A DNA stretch of 64,000 nt from Parapedobacter lycopersici (GTDB lineage Bacteria; Bacteroidota; Bacteroidia; Sphingobacteriales; Sphingobacteriaceae). This document shows, in pieces, positions 52,730-61,716 of the stretch. A program made the translations under genes and the position numbers. The DNA lies in contig NZ_JAMSLW010000005.1 in assembly GCF_024643285.1 (NCBI RefSeq), forward strand, positions 1-64,000, read 5' to 3'. The notes below the pieces were generated by a model. It was not told the DNA's origin and searched no databases. It saw nothing but the letters and a program-made list of their open reading frames with translations. Each line of letters opens with the position of its first letter. Position 1 is the stretch's first letter.

Positions 52730-54103
52730 ATGTTAAATTCATTGAAGAAAGCCTTTTCCACGCAGGAAGAAGGTACGGTAAATAACGGCAAAAAGGGCGA
52801 TATTTCAAGGGAAACATCAGCCAGGTTATATGAAAAGGCCAAGCAGTATTTTCCGGGAGGTGTAAATTCGCCGGTGAGGGCTTTCAAGTCGGTATATGGA
52901 ACACCGCTCTTCATTGAACGGGGCGACGGCTGCTTCATCTGGGACGCGGACGGCAATCAATTCATTGATTTCTGTTGTTCATGGGGACCGTTAATCCTGG
53001 GACACAACCATCCCAAAATCAGGGAAAAAGTAGTTAAAACAATGGAGAATGGGTTAAGTTTCGGCGCACCCACCCGGCTGGAAAACGAACTTGCCGAGCT
53101 GATTCTCAAAAACAATAAATACCTTCAGAAGATCCGGTTCGTCAGTTCCGGCACCGAAGCGGTGATGTCTGCCATCCGGCTGGCCAGGGGCTATACGCGC
53201 AAAGACAAGATCATTAAATTTGAAGGCTGTTATCATGGCCATTCGGATTCGCTGTTGGTTAAAGCGGGCTCGGGCCTGGTTACTTTTGGTGAAACCTCAT
53301 CAGCCGGGGTACCCCGGGCATTTGCTGATGAAACCATTGTCATTCCATTGAATGACCAGCAGGCCATAACCGAAGCGTTTGCTCAATTTAGTGGTCAGAT
53401 CGCCGCTGTCATTATTGAAGGCGTACCTGCCAATAATGGCTTACTATTGCAGGACAGGGAATACATTCATTTCCTGCGCACCATCACACGCGAAAATGAA
53501 GCGTTGCTGATATTTGACGAAGTAATTACCGGATTTCGACTGGGATTTGGCGGTGCAGCAGCGTATTATGAGGTCCAGCCCGACATCGTTACCTACGGAA
53601 AAATAATCGGCGGAGGCATGCCTGTCGGGGCTTATGGTGCATCCGACGAATTGATGAGCCACATTTCTCCGGACGGGGGGGTGTATCAGGCTGGTACGCT
53701 ATCGGGAAACCCGGTGGCCATGGCAGCCGGCATTGCCCAGCTGACCGAACTCAAAAACAGTGGTTTTTATAAAAGCCTGCATACCAAAACCGATGAATTT
53801 GTAGCAGCCATTCAACGCTATGCTACCGCCAAAAACTACAAATGCAGGATATTCAGTGTCGGATCTATTTTCTGGTTTGCATTTACCGACAAAACATCAA
53901 TCAAGGCGGCCGGTGATATTGATCCTTCCAGCATGGAACTTTACAAAGTCTTTCACCGGGAGCTGCTCAATAGGGGGGTTTACCTCGGACCATCCGGTTA
54001 TGAGGTTGGATTCGTATCGGCAGCCCACAGCAAAATGGAGCTGGAAAAGACGAAACGGGCTGTTTTCGAAAGTCTGGACGAAGTGTTCCGACCGAATAAA
54101 TAA
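52730..54103 (+). CDS. hemL: Glutamate-1-semialdehyde 2,1-aminomutase
   Basis: The PLP enzyme that turns glutamate-1-semialdehyde into 5-aminolevulinate, the product that HemB uses. The 457 residues include a ~25-residue extra N-terminus before the normal start region ARLYEKAKQYFPGGVNSPVR. The PLP-lysine is in YGKIIGGGMPVGAYG (about 290), FDEVITGFRLGFGG gives the PLP Asp, and SSGTEAVMSAIRLARG binds the phosphate. Last gene of hemA-hemCD-hemB-hemL. It converges on argC with only 24 bp between stops. Confidence 0.95.
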   Translation: MLNSLKKAFSTQEEGTVNNGKKGDISRETSARLYEKAKQYFPGGVNSPVRAFKSVYGTPLFIERGDGCFIWDADGNQFIDFCCSWGPLILGHNHPKIREKVVKTMENGLSFGAPTRLENELAELILKNNKYLQKIRFVSSGTEAVMSAIRLARGYTRKDKIIKFEGCYHGHSDSLLVKAGSGLVTFGETSSAGVPRAFADETIVIPLNDQQAITEAFAQFSGQIAAVIIEGVPANNGLLLQDREYIHFLRTITRENEALLIFDEVITGFRLGFGGAAAYYEVQPDIVTYGKIIGGGMPVGAYGASDELMSHISPDGGVYQAGTLSGNPVAMAAGIAQLTELKNSGFYKSLHTKTDEFVAAIQRYATAKNYKCRIFSVGSIFWFAFTDKTSIKAAGDIDPSSMELYKVFHRELLNRGVYLGPSGYEVGFVSAAHSKMELEKTKRAVFESLDEVFRPNK

Positions 54104-54124
54104 CCTGAAAATTAGTATATGTGC

Positions 54125-54151
54125 CGGTTAAAACCCGACGCTTTTTAACCG
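54125..54151. terminator. Candidate shared terminator between hemL and argC
   Basis: CGGTTAAAA (54125-54133) pairs perfectly with TTTTAACCG (54143-54151) around a 9-nt loop. The stem holds T-runs on both strands but no U-tail follows, and it overlaps the last codons of argC. It could end both convergent transcripts weakly. Confidence 0.4.
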
Positions 54152-55147
54152 AAGGCCCGCAGTTTCATCCAGGCCAAAAAGCAGGTTCATGTTTTGCACT
54201 GCCTGACCGCTGGCCCCTTTAAGCAAGTTGTCTACGATACTGATGATAAACAGCTTGCCATCATGCTTCTCCAGGTGAATGATACATTTATTGGTATTTA
54301 CCACCTGTTTAAGATCCACATTTTCCGTGCTAAGATGAGTGAACGGATGCGTCGCATAATAGGATGTATACAACGCGTATGCTGCTTCTTCAGAAAGATC
54401 GCTATTGACGTATATAGCAGATAATATTCCTCTTGGAAAATTTCCCCGCTGCGGGATGATATTGATCCGTTGTTGTGCTCGTTGAAGCAAAGATCCACCC
54501 GATGCAGGCAGGAAACCCGGCTGCAGCTGCTCCAGCGACTCACTGATTTCCTGTAAATGCTGATGATCAAATGCCTTATATACTGAAAGATTATTGCTGC
54601 GCCAGCTGAAATGCGAGGTAGGTGTCGGTTTCTGGCCCGCCCCGGTGGATCCGGTAGTGGCATTGATATGGACCTCTTCCGGCAATAATCCACTGGCCGC
54701 CAATGGGAGCAACGCCAACTGGATGCCTGTCGCGAAACAGCCCGGATTAGCAACGTATTGTGCAGTCTGAATAGCTTCTCGTTGTAATTCCGGCAAGCCG
54801 TATACAAATGATTTCCCCTGATATGTGGTATTGGCGCTGAGCCGGAAGTCCTGTGAGAGATCAACAATCCTGATATGCGGCGCAACAGGATTCGCTTCTA
54901 AATATTTACGCGCATCACCATGTCCCACGCACAGGAAAAGTACATCAATTTCACTGTTCGTCTGATCAGTGAATTGTAAGTCCGTGTCACCAAGCAGATC
55001 GGTGTGTACATCGGATAGCTTGCGGCCTGCACTGCTCGCACTGTGGGCAAATACGATCTCCACCTGGGGGTGATAAATCAGTATCCGCAACAACTCCCCT
55101 CCGGTATACCCCGCAGAGCCAACGATGCCTACTTTGATGCTTGCCAT
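54128..55147 (-). CDS. argC: N-acetyl-gamma-glutamyl-phosphate reductase
   Basis: Reduces the acyl phosphate to N-acyl-glutamate semialdehyde in arginine synthesis. The 339 residues start with the NADP fold IKVGIVGSAGYTGGELLRIL. The catalytic Cys is in YVANPGCFATGIQLALLPL (about 140), followed by NATTGSTGAGQKPT. In some Bacteroidota (Bacteroides) the acyl group is succinyl rather than acetyl; the sequence alone does not settle this. It is 6 bp downstream of argG, in the GNAT-argG-argC run. Confidence 0.94.
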   Translation of the reverse strand: MASIKVGIVGSAGYTGGELLRILIYHPQVEIVFAHSASSAGRKLSDVHTDLLGDTDLQFTDQTNSEIDVLFLCVGHGDARKYLEANPVAPHIRIVDLSQDFRLSANTTYQGKSFVYGLPELQREAIQTAQYVANPGCFATGIQLALLPLAASGLLPEEVHINATTGSTGAGQKPTPTSHFSWRSNNLSVYKAFDHQHLQEISESLEQLQPGFLPASGGSLLQRAQQRINIIPQRGNFPRGILSAIYVNSDLSEEAAYALYTSYYATHPFTHLSTENVDLKQVVNTNKCIIHLEKHDGKLFIISIVDNLLKGASGQAVQNMNLLFGLDETAGLRLKSVGF

Positions 55148-55153
55148 TTCTTT

Positions 55154-56338
55154 TTACTTTCCGTTCACTTTGTGCCAAATAGACACCTGGTTACCAAATA
55201 TCTTGGAGAATCCCTTCACATCATCGCCCGTCCACGTATTATTCATTTCACCATAACTGCCAAACTTGCTCGACATCAAGTCATGTGCGGATTCAATGCC
55301 GATCACGGTAAACCGATAGGGGTTCAGTTCGACGAACACCTTACCACTGACTGTCTGTTGTGCTCGTTCCAGGAAAGCTTCAATATCGCGCATCACCGGG
55401 TCATGCATCTGCCCTTCGTGCATCCAGTTACCGTAAAATGCTGCCAGCTGGTCTTTCCAGCTCAGCTGCCATTTAGTGAGTGTATGTTTTTCCAGGGTAT
55501 GATGCGCTTTAATGATAATCAACGGAGCAGCAGCCTCGAACCCTACGCGTCCTTTAATGCCAATTATGGTGTCACCCACATGAATATCACGTCCGATACC
55601 GTAAGGCTGGGCAAGGGCCTGCAATTCCTGGATGACTTTCACCGGACCAATCCGGTTGCCGTCCAGTGCCACGGGTTCGCCGTTTTCAAAATCAAGGGTG
55701 ATACGCCGCGGCTGTGTAGAAGTAGCCGGAGTCGGCCAGGCTTCCTCCGGCAGTGTGTCATGCGACGTCAGTGTTTCCTTCCCGCCTACGGATGTACCCC
55801 AGATTCCTTTGTTGATCGAATATTTAGCCTTTTCCGCATTAAATTCAACACCGTGCTTATGCAGGTATTCTATTTCGGCTTCCCGGCTCAGTTTGAGGTC
55901 CCGTATCGGGGTGATGATCGCTACATTCGGGATAAGGGTGTTGAAAATCATGTCAAACCGTACCTGGTCATTTCCCGCACCCGTGCTACCGTGGGCGACA
56001 TATTCCGCTCCGATCTTCTTGGCATAATTGGCAATTGCCGTTGCCTGGCTTACCCGTTCAGCGCTTACGGAAAGGGGGTATGTGGCATTTTTAAGTACAT
56101 TGCCAAAAATGAGGTATTTGATACTGCTCTCATAATAGTGCTGTGTTTCGTCCACCACCGCATGTGATTTTACACCCAATGCATACGCCCGCGACTCGAT
56201 TTGCGCCAGTTCTTCCTCAGAAAATCCGCCCGTATTGACAATAACGGAATGGACTTCCAACCCCAGGTCCCGGGATAGATAAATGCAGCAAAACGAGGTG
56301 TCCAATCCTCCACTGAATGCTAAAACAACTTTCTTCAT
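55154..56338 (-). CDS. argG: Argininosuccinate synthase
   Basis: Joins citrulline and aspartate with ATP. The 394 residues open with the PP-loop VVLAFSGGLDTSFCCIYL, followed by the GSTGAGNDQVRFD substrate loop (about 117-129) and KYSINKGIWGTSVGG. The length is normal. It is preceded by a GNAT gene 62 bp upstream and followed by argC after 6 bp, so the three are probably one operon that continues the arginine path. Other arg genes are not in the window. Confidence 0.95.
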   Translation of the reverse strand: MKKVVLAFSGGLDTSFCCIYLSRDLGLEVHSVIVNTGGFSEEELAQIESRAYALGVKSHAVVDETQHYYESSIKYLIFGNVLKNATYPLSVSAERVSQATAIANYAKKIGAEYVAHGSTGAGNDQVRFDMIFNTLIPNVAIITPIRDLKLSREAEIEYLHKHGVEFNAEKAKYSINKGIWGTSVGGKETLTSHDTLPEEAWPTPATSTQPRRITLDFENGEPVALDGNRIGPVKVIQELQALAQPYGIGRDIHVGDTIIGIKGRVGFEAAAPLIIIKAHHTLEKHTLTKWQLSWKDQLAAFYGNWMHEGQMHDPVMRDIEAFLERAQQTVSGKVFVELNPYRFTVIGIESAHDLMSSKFGSYGEMNNTWTGDDVKGFSKIFGNQVSIWHKVNGK

Positions 56339-56400
56339 TTACTTTACATTAAGCAGTGCCCCAAAAGAGGCAATTTTACAAATTAGTATAATTCGGTCCA

Positions 56401-57108
56401 TCACACCGTCCTCGGATGGCGAGTAATAAATGCCGAAACCATTTTTTTGGTCGATTTCCAAAGTTTTGCCTCAATCCTTTTCAGCAAAGATGATTTCTTC
56501 GTGATCTGTTTCAGCCGTTCTTTCGCTTTGGCTTTCATCTCAATGCGCTCACGCAGCTCCTTCTCCTTTTCCACCGGGTCCCACAACATGGCCGTACACA
56601 TACAGTTTTTACGCTGCTTCATGGTCAGGATATCGTAATTGACGCAACTCTGGCAACCTTTCCAGAATTCCTCATCCTGTGTCAGTTCCGCATAAGTAAC
56701 CGGCTCATATCCCAAATCGGAATTAATCTTCATCACTGCCAATCCCGTCGTGAGTCCAAAGATCTTGGCTTTGGGATATTTTTCCCTGGAGAGCTCGAAG
56801 ATACGCTTTTTTATGGCTTTAGCCAACCCCACCTTCCGAAATTCAGGATTGACTACCAAGCCGGAGTTGGCCACAAAATCGCCATGGCTCCATGTCTCAA
56901 TGTAGCAGAAACCTGCCCAGGTGCCGTCCCGGCGTAAAGCAATAACAGCCTTGCCTTCCTGCATTTTATTGGCAACATACTCAGGACTGCGGCGAGCAAT
57001 CCCCGTCCCGCGCGCCTTGGCTGATTCGGCCATCTCGTCGCAGATCTGCTGTGCATACCCGACATGTTGGTCGGTTGCAGGTATAATTACAAAATCTGAA
57101 ATTTCCAT
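56401..57108 (-). CDS. GNAT acetyltransferase of the arginine cluster
   Basis: A 235-residue GNAT protein. The acetyl-CoA region is VVNPEFRKVGLAKAIKKRIF (about 88-107), with the usual R/Q-x-x-G/A pattern in relaxed form. After the domain comes a Cys-rich stretch: GCQSCVNYD and NCMCTAM (about 160-180), two Cys pairs that could bind a metal. The C-terminal 50 residues are strongly basic. It heads the argG-argC run, where an N-acylglutamate-forming enzyme would fit, but this is inferred from position. ATG 57108 is preferred over 57126. Confidence 0.78.
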   Translation of the reverse strand: MEISDFVIIPATDQHVGYAQQICDEMAESAKARGTGIARRSPEYVANKMQEGKAVIALRRDGTWAGFCYIETWSHGDFVANSGLVVNPEFRKVGLAKAIKKRIFELSREKYPKAKIFGLTTGLAVMKINSDLGYEPVTYAELTQDEEFWKGCQSCVNYDILTMKQRKNCMCTAMLWDPVEKEKELRERIEMKAKAKERLKQITKKSSLLKRIEAKLWKSTKKMVSAFITRHPRTV

Positions 57109-57583
57109 TGGAATAAACGACCCCAAAAATTAGAAACGATCAACATCAGTTGTGTTTCAGTACGAAAAGAATACATTAAACTCGTTGGTATTGTACGGCA
57201 ATCGGACTTTATGCCATACACTTGGAGAGGAATGCCCCACTTACTAAGCCCGGGGCAATATGGGTCGTCGGAGCCGGAGCACCGGTCTTTCGGCAGTATA
57301 AAATTCACAAAAAAGGCCATTGATGCTGTGCTGTGGGCAAAACATGTGAGCGGACAGTATGATTTTTTTTGTGTTCATTTCAAATTGTATTACAGTCAAA
57401 ACCGTAATGTAAGATGCAAAAATATGAAACAATTTTCTTTTTCCACAAGATTTATTAAACATTTAACAAAAACAATGCCGCTCCAGTGCGTATCCCGTTA
57501 ATCGCATTTGGATACCGTCAGTTTTCTTCCGACCTTTGTTCATTCGCCCGCGCTGTCGCAGGTCATATTACAATTTTAAGCAG
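57109..57583. promoter_or_regulatory. 475-bp intergenic region between the arg cluster and a small membrane gene
   Basis: A divergent gap that should hold the promoter of the GNAT-argG-argC genes (minus) and of the small gene at 57584 (plus). It contains a short hairpin, TGCCCC/GGGGCA (57233-57257), and an AT-rich stretch from 57360. No frame in it looks like a real protein, and I could not recognise an arginine-repressor site or a known structured RNA. Confidence 0.3.
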
Positions 57584-57805
57584 ATGACATCAACCAGTTG
57601 GTTTTTCATTTTGATTTTTGCCATTCCGCTGATCGCTTTTCTTATCTGGCTTGTGAAGCAGGATAAACGGAAGGGCATATGGGGAATTATCATCGTTATT
57701 CTCTTAACGATTGGTGCCATCTTCGCCTCTTCCAGGGCAAGTAAAAATGCCGTAACCGGCTTTGAGCTACGAAAGAAAGAAGCGCAGCAAAAAAGTCATG
57801 AATAG
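57584..57805 (+). CDS. Small two-helix membrane protein
   Basis: A 73-residue protein with two hydrophobic helices (about 5-23, WFFILIFAIPLIAFLIWLV, and 31-48, WGIIIVILLTIGAIFAS) joined by a basic turn (KQDKRKG). A charged tail follows (RKKEAQQKSHE). The charge pattern puts the turn and tail in the cytoplasm if the positive-inside rule holds for the loop. Start ATG 57584. I do not recognise a named family. The protease gene begins 90 bp downstream on the same strand. Confidence 0.6.
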   Translation: MTSTSWFFILIFAIPLIAFLIWLVKQDKRKGIWGIIIVILLTIGAIFASSRASKNAVTGFELRKKEAQQKSHE

Positions 57806-57895
57806 CAGCCCGCTAACCCGCCGATTTATCATATTTTAACAAACTACTTAGCGTAATTACAATATATTTGCTGATATCTAAAAGTACCATACTAT

Positions 57896-59521
57896 ATGGC
57901 GTTTCGAAATTTGCTTCATCTCCTCCTTGCAGTTAGTATCCCTTTAACTTCACTTGGACAATCCAAAGACACCCCCCCCCCGAACTGGTTTAACCTGGAC
58001 CTTGAACAGGACGGCGTTATGGGCATCAGTACGGAAAAGGCGTATAATTTGTTGCTGAAAGACAAAGAAAGCTCGCCTGTTGTAGTTGCGGTAATCGACG
58101 GCGGCGTTGATGTCCAACATGAAGACCTTAAGGATATCATCTGGGTTAATGTACAGGATAGTGCGGCTACAGGTTCCGATGCGGACGGTAACGGTTACAT
58201 AAACGATAAATACGGCTGGAATTTCATTGGTAATGCAAACGGCGAAAACGTGCACTACGACAACCTCGAAGTGACCCGCCTTGTCCGTGAACTGGAACCC
58301 AGGTATGTATCGGTACTGCCTTCCACTGCCCTTGATGGCGAAGAGCGCCGCGAATTTGCCGAATACCAAAAGATGGTCACCTATTACGCCAACAAAACAC
58401 AGGAGGCCCGGATGGGACAGATCAGTTACCTGGGTTTAAAGCGCGCCGTAGACTCTATTGTCAATAAGATTGGTAAGGAAAATCCTACGGCTGCCGACTT
58501 CGATGCCTATAAATCCAATGGCGACCTCGAAAGAATGGCGTTGCACGTGATTAAAAAGGAATTAAAGGACGAACCTGACTTTTCGAAGTTTTACAAACAG
58601 GTCACCGAAGGGGTGGAGTATTTTAATAACCAGGTAAACTACCACCTCAACAAAGAATTCGACCCCCGCCATATCGTGGGTGACGATTATGAGGATAGCA
58701 GTGATCGGTACTACGGCAATGCCGATGTCACCGGTCCTGATGCCGATCACGGCACACACGTCGCAGGTATCATTGGAGCCGTCCGCGACAATGACATCGG
58801 CATCAAAGGTGTGGCGGATAACGTTCGTATCATGGTATTGCGGACCGTTCCCGATGGCGACGAACGGGATAAAGACGTTGCTAATTCGATCCGGTACGCC
58901 GTGGAGAACGGCGCGAAAGTCATTAATATGAGTTTCGGAAAAGCGTTCGGCAAGGATAAACAGGCGGTGGATGACGCGGTCCGGTTTGCGGCGGAAAACG
59001 ACGTACTGTTAGTGCACGCTGCGGGGAATGATGGTCAAAACAATGACGAAACCCCCAATTTTCCAAACCGGAATTACGTGGATAGCCTGGGCATCAATAA
59101 AGGCGAAGCACCAACCTGGATTGAAGTGGGAGCCAGTCAATGGACTAACGACGGCGACCTGGTCGCTTCGTTCTCCAATTACGGACGCCGGTCTGTGGAT
59201 GTCTTTGCCCCCGGGGTTAAGATCCATTCCACCATGCCGGGATCTACCTATGAAGACCAACAGGGCACCAGTATGGCCGCTCCTGTGGTAGCGGGACTGG
59301 CCGCCTTGATCCGTTCTTATTATCCTGAATTGCCAGCCACCGAGGTCAAACGCATCATTATGCAATCGGTAACGCGAGTCAATCAGCGTGTAAAGGTAAC
59401 CGGACCCGATGGTCGGAATATGCGTGTATCCATGAACGACATCTGTGTGACCGGAGGCGTGGTTAATGCCTATAAAGCAATCCAGTTGGCCGAAGCGGCC
59501 GTATCAAAGGGCCGTAGGTAG
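57896..59521 (+). CDS. Secreted subtilisin-like (S8) serine protease
   Basis: A 541-residue exported protease. The signal peptide covers 1-21 (ending in TSLGQ). The catalytic triad is visible: Asp in VAVIDGGVDVQHEDL (about 65), His in DHGTHVAGIIGA (about 285), and Ser in GTSMAAPVVAGLAAL (about 460). A long insert of about 200 residues (110-270) separates Asp from His, as in many Bacteroidota S8 proteins. No type IX C-terminal sorting domain is evident, so it is probably periplasmic or a Sec-exported surface protein. A run of ten C bases (57972-57981) codes for the Pro-rich start of the mature protein (KDTPPPPNW) and could slip. Confidence 0.9.
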   Translation: MAFRNLLHLLLAVSIPLTSLGQSKDTPPPNWFNLDLEQDGVMGISTEKAYNLLLKDKESSPVVVAVIDGGVDVQHEDLKDIIWVNVQDSAATGSDADGNGYINDKYGWNFIGNANGENVHYDNLEVTRLVRELEPRYVSVLPSTALDGEERREFAEYQKMVTYYANKTQEARMGQISYLGLKRAVDSIVNKIGKENPTAADFDAYKSNGDLERMALHVIKKELKDEPDFSKFYKQVTEGVEYFNNQVNYHLNKEFDPRHIVGDDYEDSSDRYYGNADVTGPDADHGTHVAGIIGAVRDNDIGIKGVADNVRIMVLRTVPDGDERDKDVANSIRYAVENGAKVINMSFGKAFGKDKQAVDDAVRFAAENDVLLVHAAGNDGQNNDETPNFPNRNYVDSLGINKGEAPTWIEVGASQWTNDGDLVASFSNYGRRSVDVFAPGVKIHSTMPGSTYEDQQGTSMAAPVVAGLAALIRSYYPELPATEVKRIIMQSVTRVNQRVKVTGPDGRNMRVSMNDICVTGGVVNAYKAIQLAEAAVSKGRR

Positions 59522-59603
59522 ATAAAAGCAACCAAAAAACGGCGGCTGTCATACTATTCATCCGTTAATGGCGTTATACGTTATACATGCCAAACAACGG
59601 CTT

Positions 59604-59804
59604 ATGACAGAAACAGATACTACTAAAACAACTCCTACACATGTTGTCATCAAAACATTAAGCCAGGAAAAATCCCAACTTGACGCTGACGACAAGGTGT
59701 TTTATGATTTTCTTAAGTACCGCATGGATGCGCTGCTGCGAAAACCACGGGAGGAAAGCATTCACAAAGTCCTTGCTTATTCCAATAACCAGCGAACGCG
59801 CTGA
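59604..59804 (+). CDS. Short conserved hypothetical protein
   Basis: A 66-residue soluble protein starting at ATG 59604 (the frame is open from 59568). The C-terminal part KVFYDFLKYRMDALLRKP followed by EESIHKVLAYSNNQR is helical. The ending E-x-I-x-K-V-L-A-Y-S resembles many short Bacteroidota proteins of unknown function. It lies between the protease and nth. Function unknown. Confidence 0.55.
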   Translation: MTETDTTKTTPTHVVIKTLSQEKSQLDADDKVFYDFLKYRMDALLRKPREESIHKVLAYSNNQRTR

Positions 59805-59947
59805 AAGGTGACTTTCCTGCGCGGGGTTGCCAATTCGTCGTACGCAATTGGAACAGGCGGATTGATCTCTCGCAACACCAGTTGATTTTTGCGCCGGATC
59901 TTTACATTTGGCGTTGGAAATAAACCGGCTTTTCGGTAAGTTTGGCT

Positions 59948-60625
59948 ATGCTCAAAAAAGACCGTTACCGCGCGTTTGTGGACTATTTCTCCACGCATAA
60001 TCCGGATGCACAGACCGAGCTGAATTACCACAACCCGTATGAGCTGCTCGTGGCCGTCATACTCTCGGCCCAATGCACGGATAAGCGGATTAACCAGGTG
60101 ACCCCAGCCCTATTTGCACGCTATCCCGATGCCGAGACCCTTGCAGCCAGTTCAGTCGATGAAGTCTATTCTTATATCAAAAGCGTAAGCTATCCAAACA
60201 ATAAAGCAAAGCACCTGGTTGGCATGGCGCAGAAACTACTGGCTGATTTTAACGGCGTTATTCCCGAAGAAGTAAACGACCTGCAAAAGCTGCCCGGCGT
60301 GGGCCGGAAGACAGCCAACGTCATTGCATCGGTCATTTACCAGGCCCCCGCTATTGCGGTGGATACCCACGTGTTCCGGGTAGCCAACCGGATCGGGCTG
60401 GTTGATGCCAAGACACCGTTGGCGGTGGAAAAACAACTGGTCAAGTATTTACCCCGGGAAACACTTGCCATCGCGCATCACTGGCTCATCCTACATGGAC
60501 GATATGTCTGTATCGCACGGAAACCGAAGTGCGAGGAATGCCCCATCACCTGGATGTGCCGGTATTATGAACGGAATCGGATGCCGGGAACGAAACGGAA
60601 AAAGGCGGTTGGCGAACCCCAGTAG
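59948..60625 (+). CDS. nth: Endonuclease III
   Basis: A bifunctional DNA glycosylase/AP lyase that removes oxidised pyrimidines. The 225 residues have the helix-hairpin-helix LPGVGRKTANVIASV with the catalytic Lys (about 120), and the catalytic Asp in AIAVDTHVFRVANR (about 138). The Fe-S cluster motif C-x6-C-x2-C-x5-C is seen in CIARKPKCEECPITWMC. ATG 59948 is chosen over TTG 59942. It lies 80 bp before recA, on the same strand. Confidence 0.95.
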   Translation: MLKKDRYRAFVDYFSTHNPDAQTELNYHNPYELLVAVILSAQCTDKRINQVTPALFARYPDAETLAASSVDEVYSYIKSVSYPNNKAKHLVGMAQKLLADFNGVIPEEVNDLQKLPGVGRKTANVIASVIYQAPAIAVDTHVFRVANRIGLVDAKTPLAVEKQLVKYLPRETLAIAHHWLILHGRYVCIARKPKCEECPITWMCRYYERNRMPGTKRKKAVGEPQ

Positions 60626-60653
60626 GTTATCAGCCTCCTGAAAACGAAAAAAA

Positions 60654-60685
60654 TTAGTAAAATAAAAATACAAACCTTACCTTTG
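60654..60685 (+). promoter_or_regulatory. Probable recA promoter
   Basis: TTAG (60654-60657), 20 bases, then TACCTTTG (60678-60685). The -7 box matches TAnnTTTG and the spacing matches the pdhA promoter. The recA ATG is 20 nt downstream. No clear LexA-type palindrome is visible beside it. Confidence 0.5.
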
Positions 60686-60705
60686 GACAAACAATTACTA
60701 AAGTT

Positions 60706-61713
60706 ATGAGTAATCAAGACAAGTTAAAAGCGCTGCAGCTCACCCTGGACAAACTGGAGAAATCATATGGCAAGGGTACCATTATGAAGTTAGGTGATGC
60801 AGCCGTTGAGCCAATCGACTCCATTTCCACCGGCTCCATTGGTTTAGATATCGCATTGGGAATTGGCGGGGTACCGAAAGGCCGTGTCATTGAAATTTAT
60901 GGCCCGGAATCGTCCGGTAAAACCACCCTGGCTACCCATATTATAGCAGAAGCGCAGAAGAAAGGCGGCATTGCCGCCATTATCGATGCGGAACATGCTT
61001 TTGACAAATATTACGCACGCAAACTCGGTGTGGATATCGAGAACTTATTGATTTCCCAACCGGACAACGGGGAGCAGGCACTGGAAATTGCCGACAATCT
61101 GATCCGCTCCGGAGCAATCGATGTAATTGTCATTGACTCTGTTGCCGCATTGGTGCCCAAAGGGGAAATCGAAGGGGAGATGGGCGACTCGAAGATGGGA
61201 CTCCAGGCGCGGTTAATGTCGCAGGCACTGCGTAAACTCACCGGTACCATTTCCAAAACCAACTGCTGCTGCATATTCATCAACCAATTACGTGAAAAAA
61301 TTGGCGTGATGTTCGGTAACCCCGAAACCACAACCGGCGGTAACGCACTTAAATTCTACGCATCCGTACGTCTTGATATCCGGCGCATGGCGCAGATTAA
61401 GGATGCCGATGAGGTAGCCGGAAACCGCGTAAAAGTGAAGATCGTCAAAAATAAGGTAGCGCCCCCCTTCCGTATTGCGGAATTTGACATCCTATTTGGC
61501 GAAGGCATTTCCAAGGCAGGCGAGATTATCGACCTCGGCGTCGATTTCAACATCATTAAAAAATCCGGTTCCTGGTTCAGCTATGGAGATACCAAGCTTG
61601 GACAGGGTCGCGACGCCGTGAAAAGCCTGTTGCTGGACAACCCCGACCTGATGGATGAACTGGAAGGTAAAATCAAGGCCGAAGTTTCTGCAGAAAAACT
61701 GGAAGAATTATAG
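60706..61713 (+). CDS. recA: Recombinase RecA
   Basis: Forms the ATP-dependent filament on single-stranded DNA that drives homologous pairing and triggers the SOS response. The 335 residues include Walker [15 protein letters not shown] (about 66-79), Walker [13 protein letters not shown], loop L2 [19 protein letters not shown], and a C-terminal domain (from about 268). The length is normal. It converges on the SDR gene with only 3 bp between stops. The AddAB-like pair at 15-21 kb would be the natural loader upstream of it. Confidence 0.98.
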   Translation: MSNQDKLKALQLTLDKLEKSYGKGTIMKLGDAAVEPIDSISTGSIGLDIALGIGGVPKGRVIEIYGPESSGKTTLATHIIAEAQKKGGIAAIIDAEHAFDKYYARKLGVDIENLLISQPDNGEQALEIADNLIRSGAIDVIVIDSVAALVPKGEIEGEMGDSKMGLQARLMSQALRKLTGTISKTNCCCIFINQLREKIGVMFGNPETTTGGNALKFYASVRLDIRRMAQIKDADEVAGNRVKVKIVKNKVAPPFRIAEFDILFGEGISKAGEIIDLGVDFNIIKKSGSWFSYGDTKLGQGRDAVKSLLLDNPDLMDELEGKIKAEVSAEKLEEL

Positions 61714-61716
61714 CCT

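Noticed and set aside
55043-56167. Plus-strand frame of 374 codons
   Set aside because: It is entirely antisense to argC and argG, both of which have full catalytic motifs. A long mirror frame is common here.
57211-57501. 96-codon plus-strand frame in the intergenic region
   Set aside because: No ribosome site, no family resemblance and unusual composition for this genome; more likely leader DNA.
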